A stretch of DNA of 64,000 nt from Roseiarcus sp050012775 (GCA_050012775.1 JBEKGN010000025.1:13455-77454); one strand, 5' to 3'. Counted from the first letter of the stretch, positions 50,974-60,338 are shown. The notes: generated by a model not told the origin, from the letters alone. Program-made: numbers and translations.

Positions 50974-51582
50974 ATGACCGTTCACGTGCCCGACCACAAG
51001 CATCTCGCCGCCGAGGCGCTCGCCCAGATATTCACCGAAGCGCGCACGCATAATGCTTTTATCGACAAGCCGGTTCCGGAAGAATTGCTGCGTCAGGCGG
51101 TCGATCTTGCGAAAATGGCGCCCACCAGCGTCAATCAGTCGCCGCTGCGCATCGTCTTCGCGCGCTCCAAGGAAGCCAAGCAGCGCCTCGCGCCGACGCT
51201 CGCGCCCGGCAATCTCGAGAAGACGCTCGCCGCGCCGGTGGTCGCGATCACCGGCTACGACGTCAAATTCTATGAGCATCTGCCGTTCCTGTTCCCGCAC
51301 GCCGACGCCAAGCCCTGGTTCTCCGGCAACGCCGAATTCGCCGCGCGCAGCGCGTTCCAGAACGGCACGATGCAGGTCGCCTATCTCATTCTCGCGCTGC
51401 GCGCCGTCGGCCTCGACACCGGTCCGATGACCGGCTTCGACAACGCCAAGGTCGACGCCGAGTTCTTCGCCGGGACCGACGTCAAGTCGAACGTCCTCAT
51501 CAACATCGGCTACGGCGACGCCGCCAAGCTGTTTCCGCGCAGCCCGCGCTTTTCGTTCGATGAGATCGCCAAGTTCGCGTGA
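50974..51582 (+). CDS. Nitroreductase-family protein, malonic semialdehyde reductase-like
   Basis: 202 residues from the ATG at 50974. It has the FMN-dependent nitroreductase fold: an N-terminal FTEARTHNAFIDKPVPEELLRQAVDLAKMAPTSVNQSPLRIVFARS and a C-terminal GNAEFAARSAFQNGTMQVAYLILALRAVGLDTGPMTGFDN. This resembles RutE/HadB-type enzymes that reduce malonic semialdehyde in pyrimidine breakdown. No other rut gene is nearby, so the physiological substrate is open. CAAGGAAACCCC before the ATG supplies the ribosome-binding site. Probably controlled by the divergent LysR gene. Confidence 0.88.
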   Translation: MTVHVPDHKHLAAEALAQIFTEARTHNAFIDKPVPEELLRQAVDLAKMAPTSVNQSPLRIVFARSKEAKQRLAPTLAPGNLEKTLAAPVVAITGYDVKFYEHLPFLFPHADAKPWFSGNAEFAARSAFQNGTMQVAYLILALRAVGLDTGPMTGFDNAKVDAEFFAGTDVKSNVLINIGYGDAAKLFPRSPRFSFDEIAKFA

Positions 51583-51675
51583 GAGCACGATAGTTATATT
51601 GCATAGCAATATGGGCGCGGGCGCCGAGCCCGCGCCGCCGCTCGGGCCGAAGGCCCGCAAACGACGAGACGATCC

Positions 51676-52065
51676 TTGAACATCACGATCATTCCCACGT
51701 CCTGGGCCCCTTATTTCCAGGCGATCCTGCGCATCATGGGCGGGCTCCTGGTTCTCGAGCACGGAACCGGCAAGCTGCTGAGCTTCCCCGTCATTCCCGG
51801 CATCGAGCAGATGATGCCGCACGGCTTGCTGCTGTTCACTGGCGCCGTGGAGTTGATCGGCGGCGCTCTGATCGTCGTCGGCTTCCTGACCCGTCCGGCG
51901 GCCTTCATTCTCTCGGGCTTCATGGCCGCGGCCTATTTCATGGCCCATTTCCCGCAGGGCTTTTTCCCCGTCAACAATCACGGCGAACTGGCGATTCTCT
52001 ACTGCTTCGTCTTCTTGTACTTCGCCGCCGCCGGTTCGTCCGTTTGGGCGGTCGACAAGACCTGA
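51676..52065 (+). CDS. DoxX-family membrane protein
   Basis: 129 residues from a TTG at 51676. Four hydrophobic helices typical of DoxX: AILRIMGGLLVLEHGTGKL, MPHGLLLFTGAVELIGGALIVVGFL, AAFILSGFMAAAYFMAHF and ELAILYCFVFLYFAAAG. The motif HGTGKLLSFP near residue 29 is a family hallmark. The DoxX group is linked to thiosulfate oxidation in some archaea and to stress in bacteria; function here is unknown. It is 93 bases after the nitroreductase-like gene. Confidence 0.88.
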   Translation: MNITIIPTSWAPYFQAILRIMGGLLVLEHGTGKLLSFPVIPGIEQMMPHGLLLFTGAVELIGGALIVVGFLTRPAAFILSGFMAAAYFMAHFPQGFFPVNNHGELAILYCFVFLYFAAAGSSVWAVDKT

Positions 52066-52168
52066 CGCCAATAGCCGAAAATACTGACGCCGTCATGGCT
52101 GGGCTTGTCCCGGCCATGACGAGTCAATGCATTTGGCGGTTGGCGTCAAGCCGCCGTTCGGCGGATCG

Positions 52169-53275
52169 CTATCGCTTCGCCGGCCAGTGAGCGCCGCCGG
52201 TCAGCGGCCTCGGCGCCCCCGTCGTCGTCGGCAGGGAAATCGGCAGGCCCTGGCGCGATCGCAGCGCGAGATAGGCGAAGCACTGCGCTTCCACGACATC
52301 GCCGTCGTAGCCGATCGCTTCGATCGGATCGACGCGCGCCTCGAGCCGCTGGGCGAGGGCGCGCATCAGCGTGAGATTGCGCCGTCCGCCGCCGCACACC
52401 AGCCACCGCGACGCCTTCATCGAAAAATGGCGCGAGGCCGCCGTGGTCGCCTCGACGGTGAAGGCGGCGAGCGTCGCCGCGCCGTCGGCGTCGCTTAAGC
52501 CTTCGACCGCGCGTGCGACGCCGTGAAAATGATTGCGGTCGAGCGATTTGGGCGGCGGCCGATCGAAATAGGCGTCGCGCATGCTGCGCGCGACCAGCTC
52601 CTCATCGACGCGTCCGGCCGCCGCCAGCGCGCCGCCTTCGTCGTGGCTGACGCCCAGCCGCTTGGCGACGAAGTCGTCGAGCAGCGCATTGGCGGGGCCG
52701 GTGTCGAAGGCGACGATTTCGCCCCCGGCGCCGAGGTAGGTGACGTTGCCGACGCCGCCCCAATTGAGCAGCGTCAGCGGGCGCTCGAGACCCGCGCTCA
52801 TCGCCGCGTGGTAAAGGGGAACGAGCGGCGCGCCTTCGCCGCCGGCGGCGACGTCCGCGGCGCGAAAATCGTTGACGACGTCGATTCCCAACGCCGCGGC
52901 GGCGCGCGCGCCGTCGCCGAGTTGGCGGGTGTACCCCTCGCGCGGCCGATGCAGCACCGTCTGTCCGTGCAACCCGACCAGCGCGACGCTTGCCCGGTCG
53001 ATGGCGAAATTTTCCAGGAAAGCTTCAATCGCGGCGACATGCGAATCGGTGACCGCGCGTTCCAGCTCGTCGAGCGGCCTCAGCGCCCGATTCGGGTCGG
53101 CGACGACTTCGCGAAGCGCGCCGCTGACGTCGGCGGGATAGGGAAAAGTCGCGCCCGGACCGGTCTCGACGCGCGCGCGCCCGTCGCTCCGAATCAGCGC
53201 GACGTCGATCCCGTCCATCGACGTGCCGCTGATCGCGCCGATCGCGGTGGCGAGTTCCCCGCCGCCCGCCTTCAT
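52169..53275 (-). CDS. anmK: Anhydro-N-acetylmuramic acid kinase
   Basis: 368 residues from the ATG at 53275 (ATGA overlap with the FAH gene). It phosphorylates 1,6-anhydro-MurNAc from cell-wall recycling. The ATP/sugar kinase motif AIGAISGTSMDGIDVALI is near 11-28; VALVGLHGQTVLHRP, LLNWGGVGNVTYLG, DTGPANALLDD and LVCGGGRRNLTLM follow. It sits downstream of FAH on the minus strand. The other recycling genes are not in the window. Confidence 0.95.
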   Translation of the reverse strand: MKAGGGELATAIGAISGTSMDGIDVALIRSDGRARVETGPGATFPYPADVSGALREVVADPNRALRPLDELERAVTDSHVAAIEAFLENFAIDRASVALVGLHGQTVLHRPREGYTRQLGDGARAAAALGIDVVNDFRAADVAAGGEGAPLVPLYHAAMSAGLERPLTLLNWGGVGNVTYLGAGGEIVAFDTGPANALLDDFVAKRLGVSHDEGGALAAAGRVDEELVARSMRDAYFDRPPPKSLDRNHFHGVARAVEGLSDADGAATLAAFTVEATTAASRHFSMKASRWLVCGGGRRNLTLMRALAQRLEARVDPIEAIGYDGDVVEAQCFAYLALRSRQGLPISLPTTTGAPRPLTGGAHWPAKR

Positions 53276-53970
53276 TCGCTTGGGCCCACGATCGCGCTCA
53301 GCGCGCCGACGCCTTCGATCGAGCCCTCGAGCCGATCGCCGGGCAAGACCGGCCCGACGCCCGCCGGCGTGCCGGTGAAGATCAGATCGCCGGCGCCGAG
53401 ATGATAGAATTGCGAGAGATGCGCGATGATCTCGGGGACCGACCAGACCATCGCGCCGATGTCCGAGGACTGGCGGACGACGCCGTTCTGACTGAGTTCG
53501 ATGCGCCCGCTCTTGGGGTGGCCGGTGCGCGCGGCGGGCGCGATTCTCGAGACCGGCGCGCTCGCCTCGACGTCCTTGCCCAGAGTCCACGGGCGCTGCT
53601 TGGCGCGCTCGGCGAGCTGCAGGTCGCGGCGCGTCATGTCGAGGCCGCAGGCGTAGCCGAACACCGCGCCGAGCGCGTCGGCCGCCGTCGTCTTGAACGC
53701 CGGCGCCCCGAGCGCGACGACCAGCTCGAATTCGAAGTGATAATTCGTCGTGCCCGAGGGATAGGGGATCGTCGCCCCGGATTCGCGAAGCGCCGTCGCG
53801 CTCTTGGAGAAATAAAAGGGCGTCTCGCGGTCGACCGTTTGCCCCATTTCGCGGGCATGGTCCTCGTAATTGCGCCCGACGCAGAAGATTCGCGCCACGG
53901 GATAGCGAAGATCGAGGCCCTCGACCACGAGCGAGGGGGTCGGCCGGGGTTCGAACAGAAATTGGCTCAT
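53272..53970 (-). CDS. Fumarylacetoacetate hydrolase (FAH) family protein
   Basis: 232 residues from the ATG at 53970. FAH-fold metal-binding residues: the ExE in YHFEFELVVALG and the Asp in YACGLDMTRRDLQ, with IFCVGRNYEDHAREMG and FTGTPAGVGPVLPGD typical of FAHD1/YcgM-like acylpyruvate hydrolases or oxaloacetate decarboxylases. The specific substrate cannot be told. It overlaps anmK, and its start is eight bases from the PduO-type gene end, so the three genes form one transcript. Confidence 0.9.
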   Translation of the reverse strand: MSQFLFEPRPTPSLVVEGLDLRYPVARIFCVGRNYEDHAREMGQTVDRETPFYFSKSATALRESGATIPYPSGTTNYHFEFELVVALGAPAFKTTAADALGAVFGYACGLDMTRRDLQLAERAKQRPWTLGKDVEASAPVSRIAPAARTGHPKSGRIELSQNGVVRQSSDIGAMVWSVPEIIAHLSQFYHLGAGDLIFTGTPAGVGPVLPGDRLEGSIEGVGALSAIVGPSE

Positions 53971-53978
53971 TCGCGTCG

Positions 53979-54593
53979 TCACTTCTCGTTTTGATAGGCG
54001 CCGGGAATCCACAACACGTCGCCGCGGCCCAAGTCGTTGGCGTAACGCGCGGCGACGAACAAATAGTCCGACAGCCGATTGATATAGCAAAGCGCTGGAG
54101 CGCCGACCGTTTCGCCGGGAATTGCCGCCAAAGCGACGATGCGGCGTTCGGCGCGCCGGCAGATCGCGCGCGCCTGGTGCAGCGCCGCGGCGGCGCTCGT
54201 TCCGCCGGGCAGCACGAACGAGCGCAGCGGCGCGAGCTCGGCGTTGAGGGCGTCGATGTCGCGCTCGAGCCGCTCGACCTGGATCGGCGCGACGCGCAGC
54301 CGCGAACGCGGCGCCGGCGCGCCCGTCTCGCCCTTCGCGGGCGGCGCGCAGAGATCGGCGCCGAGATCGAAGAGATCGTTCTGAACGCGCGCGAGCGTCG
54401 CGTCGATGGCGGCGAGGCGGGGATCGTCGCGCGCGCCCGTGGCCAGGCGCGCCAGGCCGATCGCGCAATTCGTCTCGTCGACTTCGCCATAGGCGGTCAC
54501 GCGCGCATCGAATTTTTGCCGCCGCTCGCCGTCGCCCAGACCGGTGGTGCCGTCGTCGCCGGTGCGAGTGTAAATTCGATTGAGGCGCACCAT
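53979..54593 (-). CDS. pduO: Cob(I)yrinic acid a,c-diamide adenosyltransferase, PduO type
   Basis: 204 residues. It transfers the adenosyl group from ATP to cobalamin, making adenosylcobalamin for enzymes such as methylmalonyl-CoA mutase. ATP-binding TRTGDDGTTGLGDGER at the start, the conserved RLYTYGEVDETN-like VTAYGEVDETNCAIG, and ARAICRRAERRIVALA with the Arg/Glu cluster. A segment around 90-105 (PPAKGETGAPAPRSR) is a small insertion. It is nine bases from the twin-TM protein gene, a pairing that I recognise from Hyphomicrobiales. Confidence 0.93.
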   Translation of the reverse strand: MVRLNRIYTRTGDDGTTGLGDGERRQKFDARVTAYGEVDETNCAIGLARLATGARDDPRLAAIDATLARVQNDLFDLGADLCAPPAKGETGAPAPRSRLRVAPIQVERLERDIDALNAELAPLRSFVLPGGTSAAAALHQARAICRRAERRIVALAAIPGETVGAPALCYINRLSDYLFVAARYANDLGRGDVLWIPGAYQNEK

Positions 54594-54602
54594 CGATCGT
54601 TC

Positions 54603-54794
54603 CTAATGCGTTCGCGTCAGCAGCACGACGACAATAATGGCGACGGCGAGGAATTGCAGCCCGACGCGCCACCGCATCAGCCGCTGCGACGTATTGCTCG
54701 CCCCCTCGCGCATCATGTTGACGAGTCCGAGAACCAGCACGACGGCGACCGCGAGAATCGCGACCGTGACGGCGGCGTTCGGGATGGACGGCAT
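54603..54794 (-). CDS. Twin-transmembrane helix small protein
   Basis: 63 residues. Two hydrophobic helices, AVTVAILAVAVVLVLGLVNMM and FLAVAIIVVVLLTRTH, joined by a basic loop with REGASNTSQRLMRWRVGLQ. The layout matches HIG1-like/twin-TM small proteins of alphaproteobacteria; some members help respiratory supercomplexes, but the function here is not known. The ribosome-binding site before the ATG is AGGAAACC. Confidence 0.85.
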   Translation of the reverse strand: MPSIPNAAVTVAILAVAVVLVLGLVNMMREGASNTSQRLMRWRVGLQFLAVAIIVVVLLTRTH

Positions 54795-54878
54795 GAGCGG
54801 TTTCCTCGCGCTGGTGTGACGTCGATTATACGGGGCGCGGCGCGTTTGGCCAAACCGAGCCGGGTTGGCGGCGGGAGG

Positions 54879-57455
54879 TCAATCGCGCTTCAACAACCGC
54901 TCGAGATAGTCGCGTTCGTCGCTCGAGCGGTTGGGATCGGAGAGGCGCCGGCGCAGTTCCTGTAAGACGCGACGCGCGCGCTCGGCGACGTCGGCGCCGC
55001 CGTTGAGCGCGCCTTCGGTCGCGCCGCGCTGGTCGCCGGGTTCGCGTCCCAGCGGATCGCGCCCCTGCCTGGGATCGCCGGGACGCCGGCCGGTCGCGGT
55101 GAATCCGCCGGGGCCGCCGCCCTGCATCTGCTGCTGCAGGCCCTGCGCCCCTTCCCGCAGCGCCTGAAGCGCGCGACCCTGCGCTTCGACCGCCTGGCCT
55201 TTGCCGGTCGGCGCCATCTCGCCCGATGCGCCTTGCTGTCCGTGGCCGTCGCCCTTCAGATCGCCTTCGGCTTCCTCCATGTCGCCTTCGGCGTCGCCGA
55301 AGCCCTTCTCGCCTTTCATGCCGAGGCCTTTGAGCCGTCGCTGCATCTCGGCGAGCCGGTCGCGCAGCTCGCGCTGGCGCTGTTCGAGCGTCTGTTCGCC
55401 GTTCGGCTCGCCCTCGTTCGCCTCCGGCGCCGCGTTGTCCTTCGGCGCGGCGCGGCGCATGCGCTCGCGCTGATCGCGCCGGAAGGTGTCGTCGCGCAAA
55501 GCCTGTTGATCGCGCAAGAGCTTTTCGAGTTCGCCCAATTGCTTGCGCATCTCGCGCTCCGCCGGGCTCGCCTTGGCGTCGCGCGCGCTTTTCATGTTCT
55601 CGAACATGTTTTGCAATTGATCGAGCATCGCCTCGGCGTCCTGGCGCGCGCCGTTGCGCGCGGTGTCCTCGAAGCGATCGAGCAGGCTCTCCAGGTCTTT
55701 CCCCTCCATCGGCGCGGCGTCCGGCTCCGCGCCGGGGTCTTGCTGCGCGAGGTCGCGCATGTAGCGCTCGGCGGCGTCGCGCAATTCCTTGGTCAGCTCG
55801 CGAATCTCCTCGTCGCCCGCCCCGCGCTGAAGCGCCTCGCGCAGTTTCTGTTCGGCGGCGCGCAGGTCGCGTTGGGCCTGCGACGCGTCGCCGTCCTCGA
55901 TTTGTATCGCCATCGCCCACAGGAGATCGGCGACCGCGATGAGATCGGGATCGCCGCGCGCCGCCGCGAGGCGCGACTGCACGGCGCGCAGACCCAGGAA
56001 CACGCCGGCGGGCGTCTGAAAAACATCCGGCGCGATCAGCAGAGCCTCGATCGCCTTGGCTAGGCGGGCGCGATCGTGGTCCGGGTCGAGGATCAGGCCG
56101 CGTCGCTGCTCGACGAGCGCGCGGGCGAGCGGATTCCGGAAGTCGCGCTGGGGCAGCGCGATCGCGATCGGCGCGCTCGCGCCGGTCGCGCCGGAAAGGC
56201 CGGTCGCTTTCAGCGTCATCACGACGTCGGCGCCCGCCCAAGGGTGTTCCGAGAGATCGCTGGTCGTGCTCGCCTCGCCGACGCCGCTCGCCGTGCTCGG
56301 CAATTGCAATTGCAGCTTCGGCGCCTCGATCAGCGCGCGCGGCGGCGGGCTCGCGCCGGCGCCGCCGGGATTGGAAAATTCCGCCTCGGCGCTCGCCACG
56401 CCGTAGCGATCGGCGAGCGCGTAATGGAGCGTCAACGCGCCGCTCAAATTGGGGCGGGGCGGATCGATCAGCGTGATCGTCGGCGCGCCGCCGGCGATCG
56501 CGGCGATGTCGAATTTCGTGAACGGCGAGCCCTCGCGCAGCAGCGTGAACGCGCCGTCGCCACGGATGGTCCAGCGCCGTTCGATCGGCGCGCTCCCCGC
56601 GGCCGCGGCTTTGTCGCTCGCGACCGGCGTCAACGCGCCCTCGACGCGGGCCTCGATCGCGCTCGCGTCGGCGCGCACGACGAGAATCGAGCCTTCGGGC
56701 GCGACGAGTTTTTCCGGCGCGCCATCTCTCGGCGAGACGTCGATGAGGATCGGCGGCTTGCCGGTGTAGGCGGGCGGATCGATCCAGGCGTCGAGGCGCG
56801 CGGCCGCGGCCGCGAGAGAACCGCCGCGCCAGTCGAACGCCGCCGCGACGCGCCCGTAGCGTTCGGGCCCCGCGACGATCGCGGCGCAGAGCGCGACGAT
56901 GAGCGCGCCGAAACGCAGCGCGCGCGGGTCGCGCAAGGCCATTCGCGGCGCGGGGGCGGCGGGCGCGATTCCTTGGACTTGGCGGGCAAGGCGGCGCCGG
57001 TGGAGGATCCACAGCGCGTTGGTCGTCGGATCGTCGCCGGGAATGGCGAGCCGATCGGCCAGAGAAGCGGCCGGCCGATGCGGCATGCGCGCGTCGCGGT
57101 CGAGACGGCGAAGCGTCTCCTCGCGCGTCGGCCGCCGCAGGCGCGCGAGCGGGGCGAGCGCGGCGAGAAGGAGCGCCGCGAACAGCGCGACGCCGGCGAT
57201 GCGCGCCGCGCGAGGGGCGTCCAACCACAGGCCGAACCACGACGCCGCGAGAAACAGGGCGATAAGCGCCCCGGCCCAAGCCAGCGGCGGCCAAATCCGC
57301 TCGAACACGAGGACCGCCTCGGCGCGCCGCGCCAGAGCGTCGAGGCGCGTATCCGCGCTCGCCGCCGCGTCGCCGGCGCGCGCCTTCGCGTCGCGCCGGT
57401 CCCGGTCCTTCGGTTCGCCTGAATCCAACGCGTTTCTCCTCGACGGCGGCGTCAT
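54879..57455 (-). CDS. TIGR02302/DUF4175 family membrane protein
   Basis: 858 residues. Three hydrophobic helices near the N-terminus (PLAWAGALIALFLAASWFGLW at about 57, AGVALFAALLLAALAPL at about 87, FGALIVALCAAIVAG at about 185). They are followed by a large periplasmic region with IDPPAYTGKPPILI (a family signature). The last 330 residues are coiled-coil and Gln/Gly-rich (LRDRLAEMQRRLKGLGMKGEKGFGD, MQGGGPGGFTATG). Function is unknown; proteins of this family are long and conserved in Hyphomicrobiales. lysA is 19 bases away on the same strand, an arrangement common in this order. Confidence 0.9.
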   Translation of the reverse strand: MTPPSRRNALDSGEPKDRDRRDAKARAGDAAASADTRLDALARRAEAVLVFERIWPPLAWAGALIALFLAASWFGLWLDAPRAARIAGVALFAALLLAALAPLARLRRPTREETLRRLDRDARMPHRPAASLADRLAIPGDDPTTNALWILHRRRLARQVQGIAPAAPAPRMALRDPRALRFGALIVALCAAIVAGPERYGRVAAAFDWRGGSLAAAAARLDAWIDPPAYTGKPPILIDVSPRDGAPEKLVAPEGSILVVRADASAIEARVEGALTPVASDKAAAAGSAPIERRWTIRGDGAFTLLREGSPFTKFDIAAIAGGAPTITLIDPPRPNLSGALTLHYALADRYGVASAEAEFSNPGGAGASPPPRALIEAPKLQLQLPSTASGVGEASTTSDLSEHPWAGADVVMTLKATGLSGATGASAPIAIALPQRDFRNPLARALVEQRRGLILDPDHDRARLAKAIEALLIAPDVFQTPAGVFLGLRAVQSRLAAARGDPDLIAVADLLWAMAIQIEDGDASQAQRDLRAAEQKLREALQRGAGDEEIRELTKELRDAAERYMRDLAQQDPGAEPDAAPMEGKDLESLLDRFEDTARNGARQDAEAMLDQLQNMFENMKSARDAKASPAEREMRKQLGELEKLLRDQQALRDDTFRRDQRERMRRAAPKDNAAPEANEGEPNGEQTLEQRQRELRDRLAEMQRRLKGLGMKGEKGFGDAEGDMEEAEGDLKGDGHGQQGASGEMAPTGKGQAVEAQGRALQALREGAQGLQQQMQGGGPGGFTATGRRPGDPRQGRDPLGREPGDQRGATEGALNGGADVAERARRVLQELRRRLSDPNRSSDERDYLERLLKRD

Positions 57456-57474
57456 GCGCGCCGGAAGCGACGCC

Positions 57475-58749
57475 TCACCCTGACCTCAACCAAGGCGGAA
57501 TTTTGTCCAGGCCGATCAAGTCGGCGTAGGTGGGCCTCGGCCGCACGAGCGCGTATTCCCCGCCCTTGACCAGCGTTTCCGGGACGAGAAGACGCGTATT
57601 ATAGGTTCCGGCCTGAACGGCGCCATAGGCGCCGGCCGACATCACCGCGAGCAAGTCTCCCGCCTTGACTTCCGCCATGTCGCGATCGAGGGCGAGGAAG
57701 TCGCCGCTTTCGCACACCGGGCCGACGATGTCGGCGCGCAGCCGCGGCGCGTCCGCGGGCGGCTCGGCGAGCGGCAGGCATTCGTGATGGGCGTCGTACA
57801 GCGTCGGACGGATCAGGTCGTTCATCGCCGCGTCGACGATGACGAAAGTCTTGCCGTCGCCGTGCTTGACGTAGATGACCGAGGTCACGAGCACGCCGGC
57901 GTTGCCGACGATGAGGCGTCCCGGTTCGAAATAGATCTTGCAGCCGAGTCCGCGAGCGCGGCGCGCGACGACTTCAGCGTAACGCTCGGGGTCGGGAGGC
58001 GGAACGTTGTCGAAGCGATAGGGGATGCCGAGGCCGCCGCCGAGGTCGATGTGATCGATTTCGCAGCCGTCGCTGCGCAATTCGCGCACGAAATCGGCGA
58101 GCAGCGCGAAGGCGTCGTCGAAGGGCCGCATGTCGGTGATCTGCGAGCCGATATGCATGTCGACGCCGGATACGGCGAGGCCGGGCAGGGCGCGCGCGCG
58201 CGCGTAGACGCCGCGCGCGCGGGAGATCGGGATGCCGAACTTGTTTTCCGACTTGCCCGTGGAGATCTTGGCGTGCGTGCGTGCGTCGACGTCCGGATTG
58301 ACGCGAATGGCGATGCGCGCGATCCGTCCTCGCGCCGAGGCGATCTGGGAGAGCGCCTCGAGCTCGGGCTCGGATTCGACGTTGAAGCAGAGGATGTCTT
58401 CCTCCAGCGCCAGCGCCATTTCGGCGCGGGTCTTGCCGACGCCGGAAAAAATGATCTTGTTCGCGGGCACGCCGGCGGCGCGGGCGCGGCGCAGTTCGCC
58501 CTCGGAGACGACGTCCATCCCCGCGCCCATTCGCGCCAGGGTCGCGAGCACGGCCTGGTTGGAATTGGCCTTCATCGCGTAGCAGACGAGCGCCGGGCAA
58601 TCGGCGAAGGCGGCGCTGAAGACGCGGAAATGCCGCTCGATGGTGGCGCTGGAATAGCAATAGAACGGCGTGCCGACCTCGCGGGCGATGCGCGCCAGGG
58701 CGACGTCCTCGGCGTGCAGGGCGCCGCCGCGATAGGCGAAATGGTGCAT
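57475..58749 (-). CDS. lysA: Diaminopimelate decarboxylase
   Basis: 424 residues. It decarboxylates meso-diaminopimelate to lysine with PLP. The PLP Lys60 is in CYAMKANSNQAVL. HIGSQITDM, the glycine-rich DLGGGLGIPYRF, EPGRLIVGNAGVLVT and the substrate Cys in VCESGDFLALDR are all present. It is preceded by lptM 13 bases upstream. argH, which usually begins this operon in Hyphomicrobiales, is absent upstream. Confidence 0.97.
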   Translation of the reverse strand: MHHFAYRGGALHAEDVALARIAREVGTPFYCYSSATIERHFRVFSAAFADCPALVCYAMKANSNQAVLATLARMGAGMDVVSEGELRRARAAGVPANKIIFSGVGKTRAEMALALEEDILCFNVESEPELEALSQIASARGRIARIAIRVNPDVDARTHAKISTGKSENKFGIPISRARGVYARARALPGLAVSGVDMHIGSQITDMRPFDDAFALLADFVRELRSDGCEIDHIDLGGGLGIPYRFDNVPPPDPERYAEVVARRARGLGCKIYFEPGRLIVGNAGVLVTSVIYVKHGDGKTFVIVDAAMNDLIRPTLYDAHHECLPLAEPPADAPRLRADIVGPVCESGDFLALDRDMAEVKAGDLLAVMSAGAYGAVQAGTYNTRLLVPETLVKGGEYALVRPRPTYADLIGLDKIPPWLRSG

Positions 58750-58762
58750 GGCCGCGCAGACC

Positions 58763-58990
58763 TTACAATATCGGATCGAGGACGAAGGGCGCCTTGGGCG
58801 GCGTGATCGGCTGCGCCTTGTGATGACCCTCGGACTCCAGATCGTCCGACGGCGTGGCGGTCGCGCTCGGATTGGGCGGCGGCTCGAGAGGGCCCTTACG
58901 GCCGCAGCCCGACGCGCCGAGCGCCAGGCCGGCGACCAGAAAAAGCGCGGCGACGCGCGTGGCGAAAATTTGCGTGGGTGGTAAGATCAC
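58763..58990 (-). CDS. lptM: LptM-like small lipoprotein
   Basis: 75 residues from a GTG at 58990, with GGAG eight bases upstream; longer starts (GTG 59017, TTG 59026) would place coding over the -10 region. A lipoprotein signal peptide is seen (ATRVAALFLVAGLALGASGC, lipobox ASGC, Cys29). The mature start CGRKGPLEPPP is the diagnostic CGqkGPLxxP motif of LptM/YifL, which helps mature the LptD-LptE lipopolysaccharide translocon. A Pro/Thr-rich tail follows. It is 13 bases before lysA, the usual place. Confidence 0.87.
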   Translation of the reverse strand: MILPPTQIFATRVAALFLVAGLALGASGCGRKGPLEPPPNPSATATPSDDLESEGHHKAQPITPPKAPFVLDPIL

Positions 58991-59603
58991 AAAACGGCTC
59001 CGGCAAAGGCGCCGCACTATACCCAAAAGTTGCGGCGTTGCGAGGGGGAAGGCGGACGGCGGCGCGGCCGCGGATGCGCGGCGGCGCGGCTTCCCCGTCG
59101 ATTTCCCGGTGGCGGGCTGGCTTCTATAGGGAAGAAATCAAGCGCGAAGCGACAAACGGCGATCGGACGCCGACGGCGGGCCGAGCGCGCGGGGCGCCGT
59201 GGCGGGAGAGCGGGAACTCGACTTCGGCGGCGATCACGATTCAACAGGCCGCAGGCGGGCTTGACGAAAAATCCGCCAAAGGTTCGGCGAAGGGCCCCGA
59301 CGCCGAGCGGCGCTCAGGCGAGGCGCGGCAAACAGAACAAAAAAACGTCGTCGAGCCCCGCGATTTTGTCGACAGCAATGAAACTGTCGCACGAATCACC
59401 GACTCTGCGGTCATCCGACAGGCCGGAGACGAAGCCTCGATGGGCGATCGCGTAGGCGCCAGTTTTCGCGGAACGCGTTCCTCCGCCCCTCGCGTCGTCT
59501 CCGATCGGAGCATCCCACTTTCCCCGTTTCGAGCATTCCGCGCGCGTGGGCGCCGCGCGCGGGGCCGTTCTGCGCCCGCCATTCCAGCAGCAGGAGTCCG
59601 TCA
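58991..59603. other. 613-base gap without a convincing gene
   Basis: Between lptM and the PhoH-like gene, which diverge. Open frames on both strands are Arg-rich and lack good starts. argH is expected here from synteny in the order and is not found. The left edge carries the lptM -10; the right should hold the phoH promoter. Confidence 0.45.
59016..59021 (-). promoter_or_regulatory. Probable -10 element of the lptM-lysA transcript
   Basis: TATAGT on the minus strand, 25 bases upstream of the lptM GTG. It matches the sigma-70 -10 well, but no good -35 hexamer is seen at 16-18 bases; this is a single-element call. Confidence 0.35.
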
Positions 59604-60338
59604 TTGAGCAAGCGCATCGAGAAGCAGAAGCGTCGCAACGGCCGGCTGACCGACACCGCCGAGATCATTCCCTTGCATAAGGCCAAATACCGGGCCGAGC
59701 GGACGCCGCCGCCGATACGGCCGCTCAACGCCAACCAAGCCGATTATCTCGACGCGCTGCACGCGAGTCCTCAGGTCATCGTGCTCGGTCCCGCCGGGAC
59801 CGGCAAAACCTGGATCGCGGCGACGCATGCGGCGGATCTCTATCGCGCGCGCCGCGTCGGCAAGATCATCCTGACCCGCCCGAACGTGCCGTGCGGGCGC
59901 TCTCTCGGCTTTTTTCCCGGCTCGCTCGAAGAGAAATTCGCGCCTTGGGCTTCGCCGATCATCGAAGCGATCAAGGAGCGCATCGGCGCCGCGGCATACG
60001 ATATCGCGCTGAAAAAGGGCGATATCGAAATGGCGCCGTTCGAGGTCATGCGCGGACGATCGTGGAAGGACGCCTTTGTCCTGCTCGACGAAGCGCAAAA
60101 CACCACGCCGGCCGAGATCAAGATGTTCCTCACCCGCATCGGTCAGGATTGCACGGTGGTCATCAACGGCGACGTCAGCCAGAGCGATCTCGATCAAGCC
60201 TCCGGGCTGCGTGTCGTGCTCGATCTCGTCGCCACGCGCCGCTTGCCGGTGCCGGTGATCGAATTCACGCTCGCGGACATCGTCCGTTCCGGAATTTGCG
60301 CCATGTGGGCGCGGGCGTTCGAGGAGGCTCGCCTATAG
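59604..60338 (+). CDS. PhoH-like ATPase
   Basis: 244 residues from a TTG at 59604, supported by AGGAG seven bases upstream. P-loop VLGPAGTGKTWIA at 60-72, Walker B AFVLLDEAQNTTPAEIKMFLTRIG near 150, and VINGDVSQSDL. PhoH is an ATPase linked to phosphate starvation and RNA metabolism; this shorter form without an N-terminal extension is like the phage-type PhoH. It is separate from the ybeY/phoL cluster. The basic N-terminus (SKRIEKQKRRNGRL) may bind RNA. Confidence 0.9.
   Translation: MSKRIEKQKRRNGRLTDTAEIIPLHKAKYRAERTPPPIRPLNANQADYLDALHASPQVIVLGPAGTGKTWIAATHAADLYRARRVGKIILTRPNVPCGRSLGFFPGSLEEKFAPWASPIIEAIKERIGAAAYDIALKKGDIEMAPFEVMRGRSWKDAFVLLDEAQNTTPAEIKMFLTRIGQDCTVVINGDVSQSDLDQASGLRVVLDLVATRRLPVPVIEFTLADIVRSGICAMWARAFEEARL

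Noticed and set aside
54826..57294. Open frame of over 800 codons overlapping the TIGR02302 gene on the same strand in another frame
   Set aside because: Very Arg-rich composition and no domain; the other frame has transmembrane helices and a family signature.
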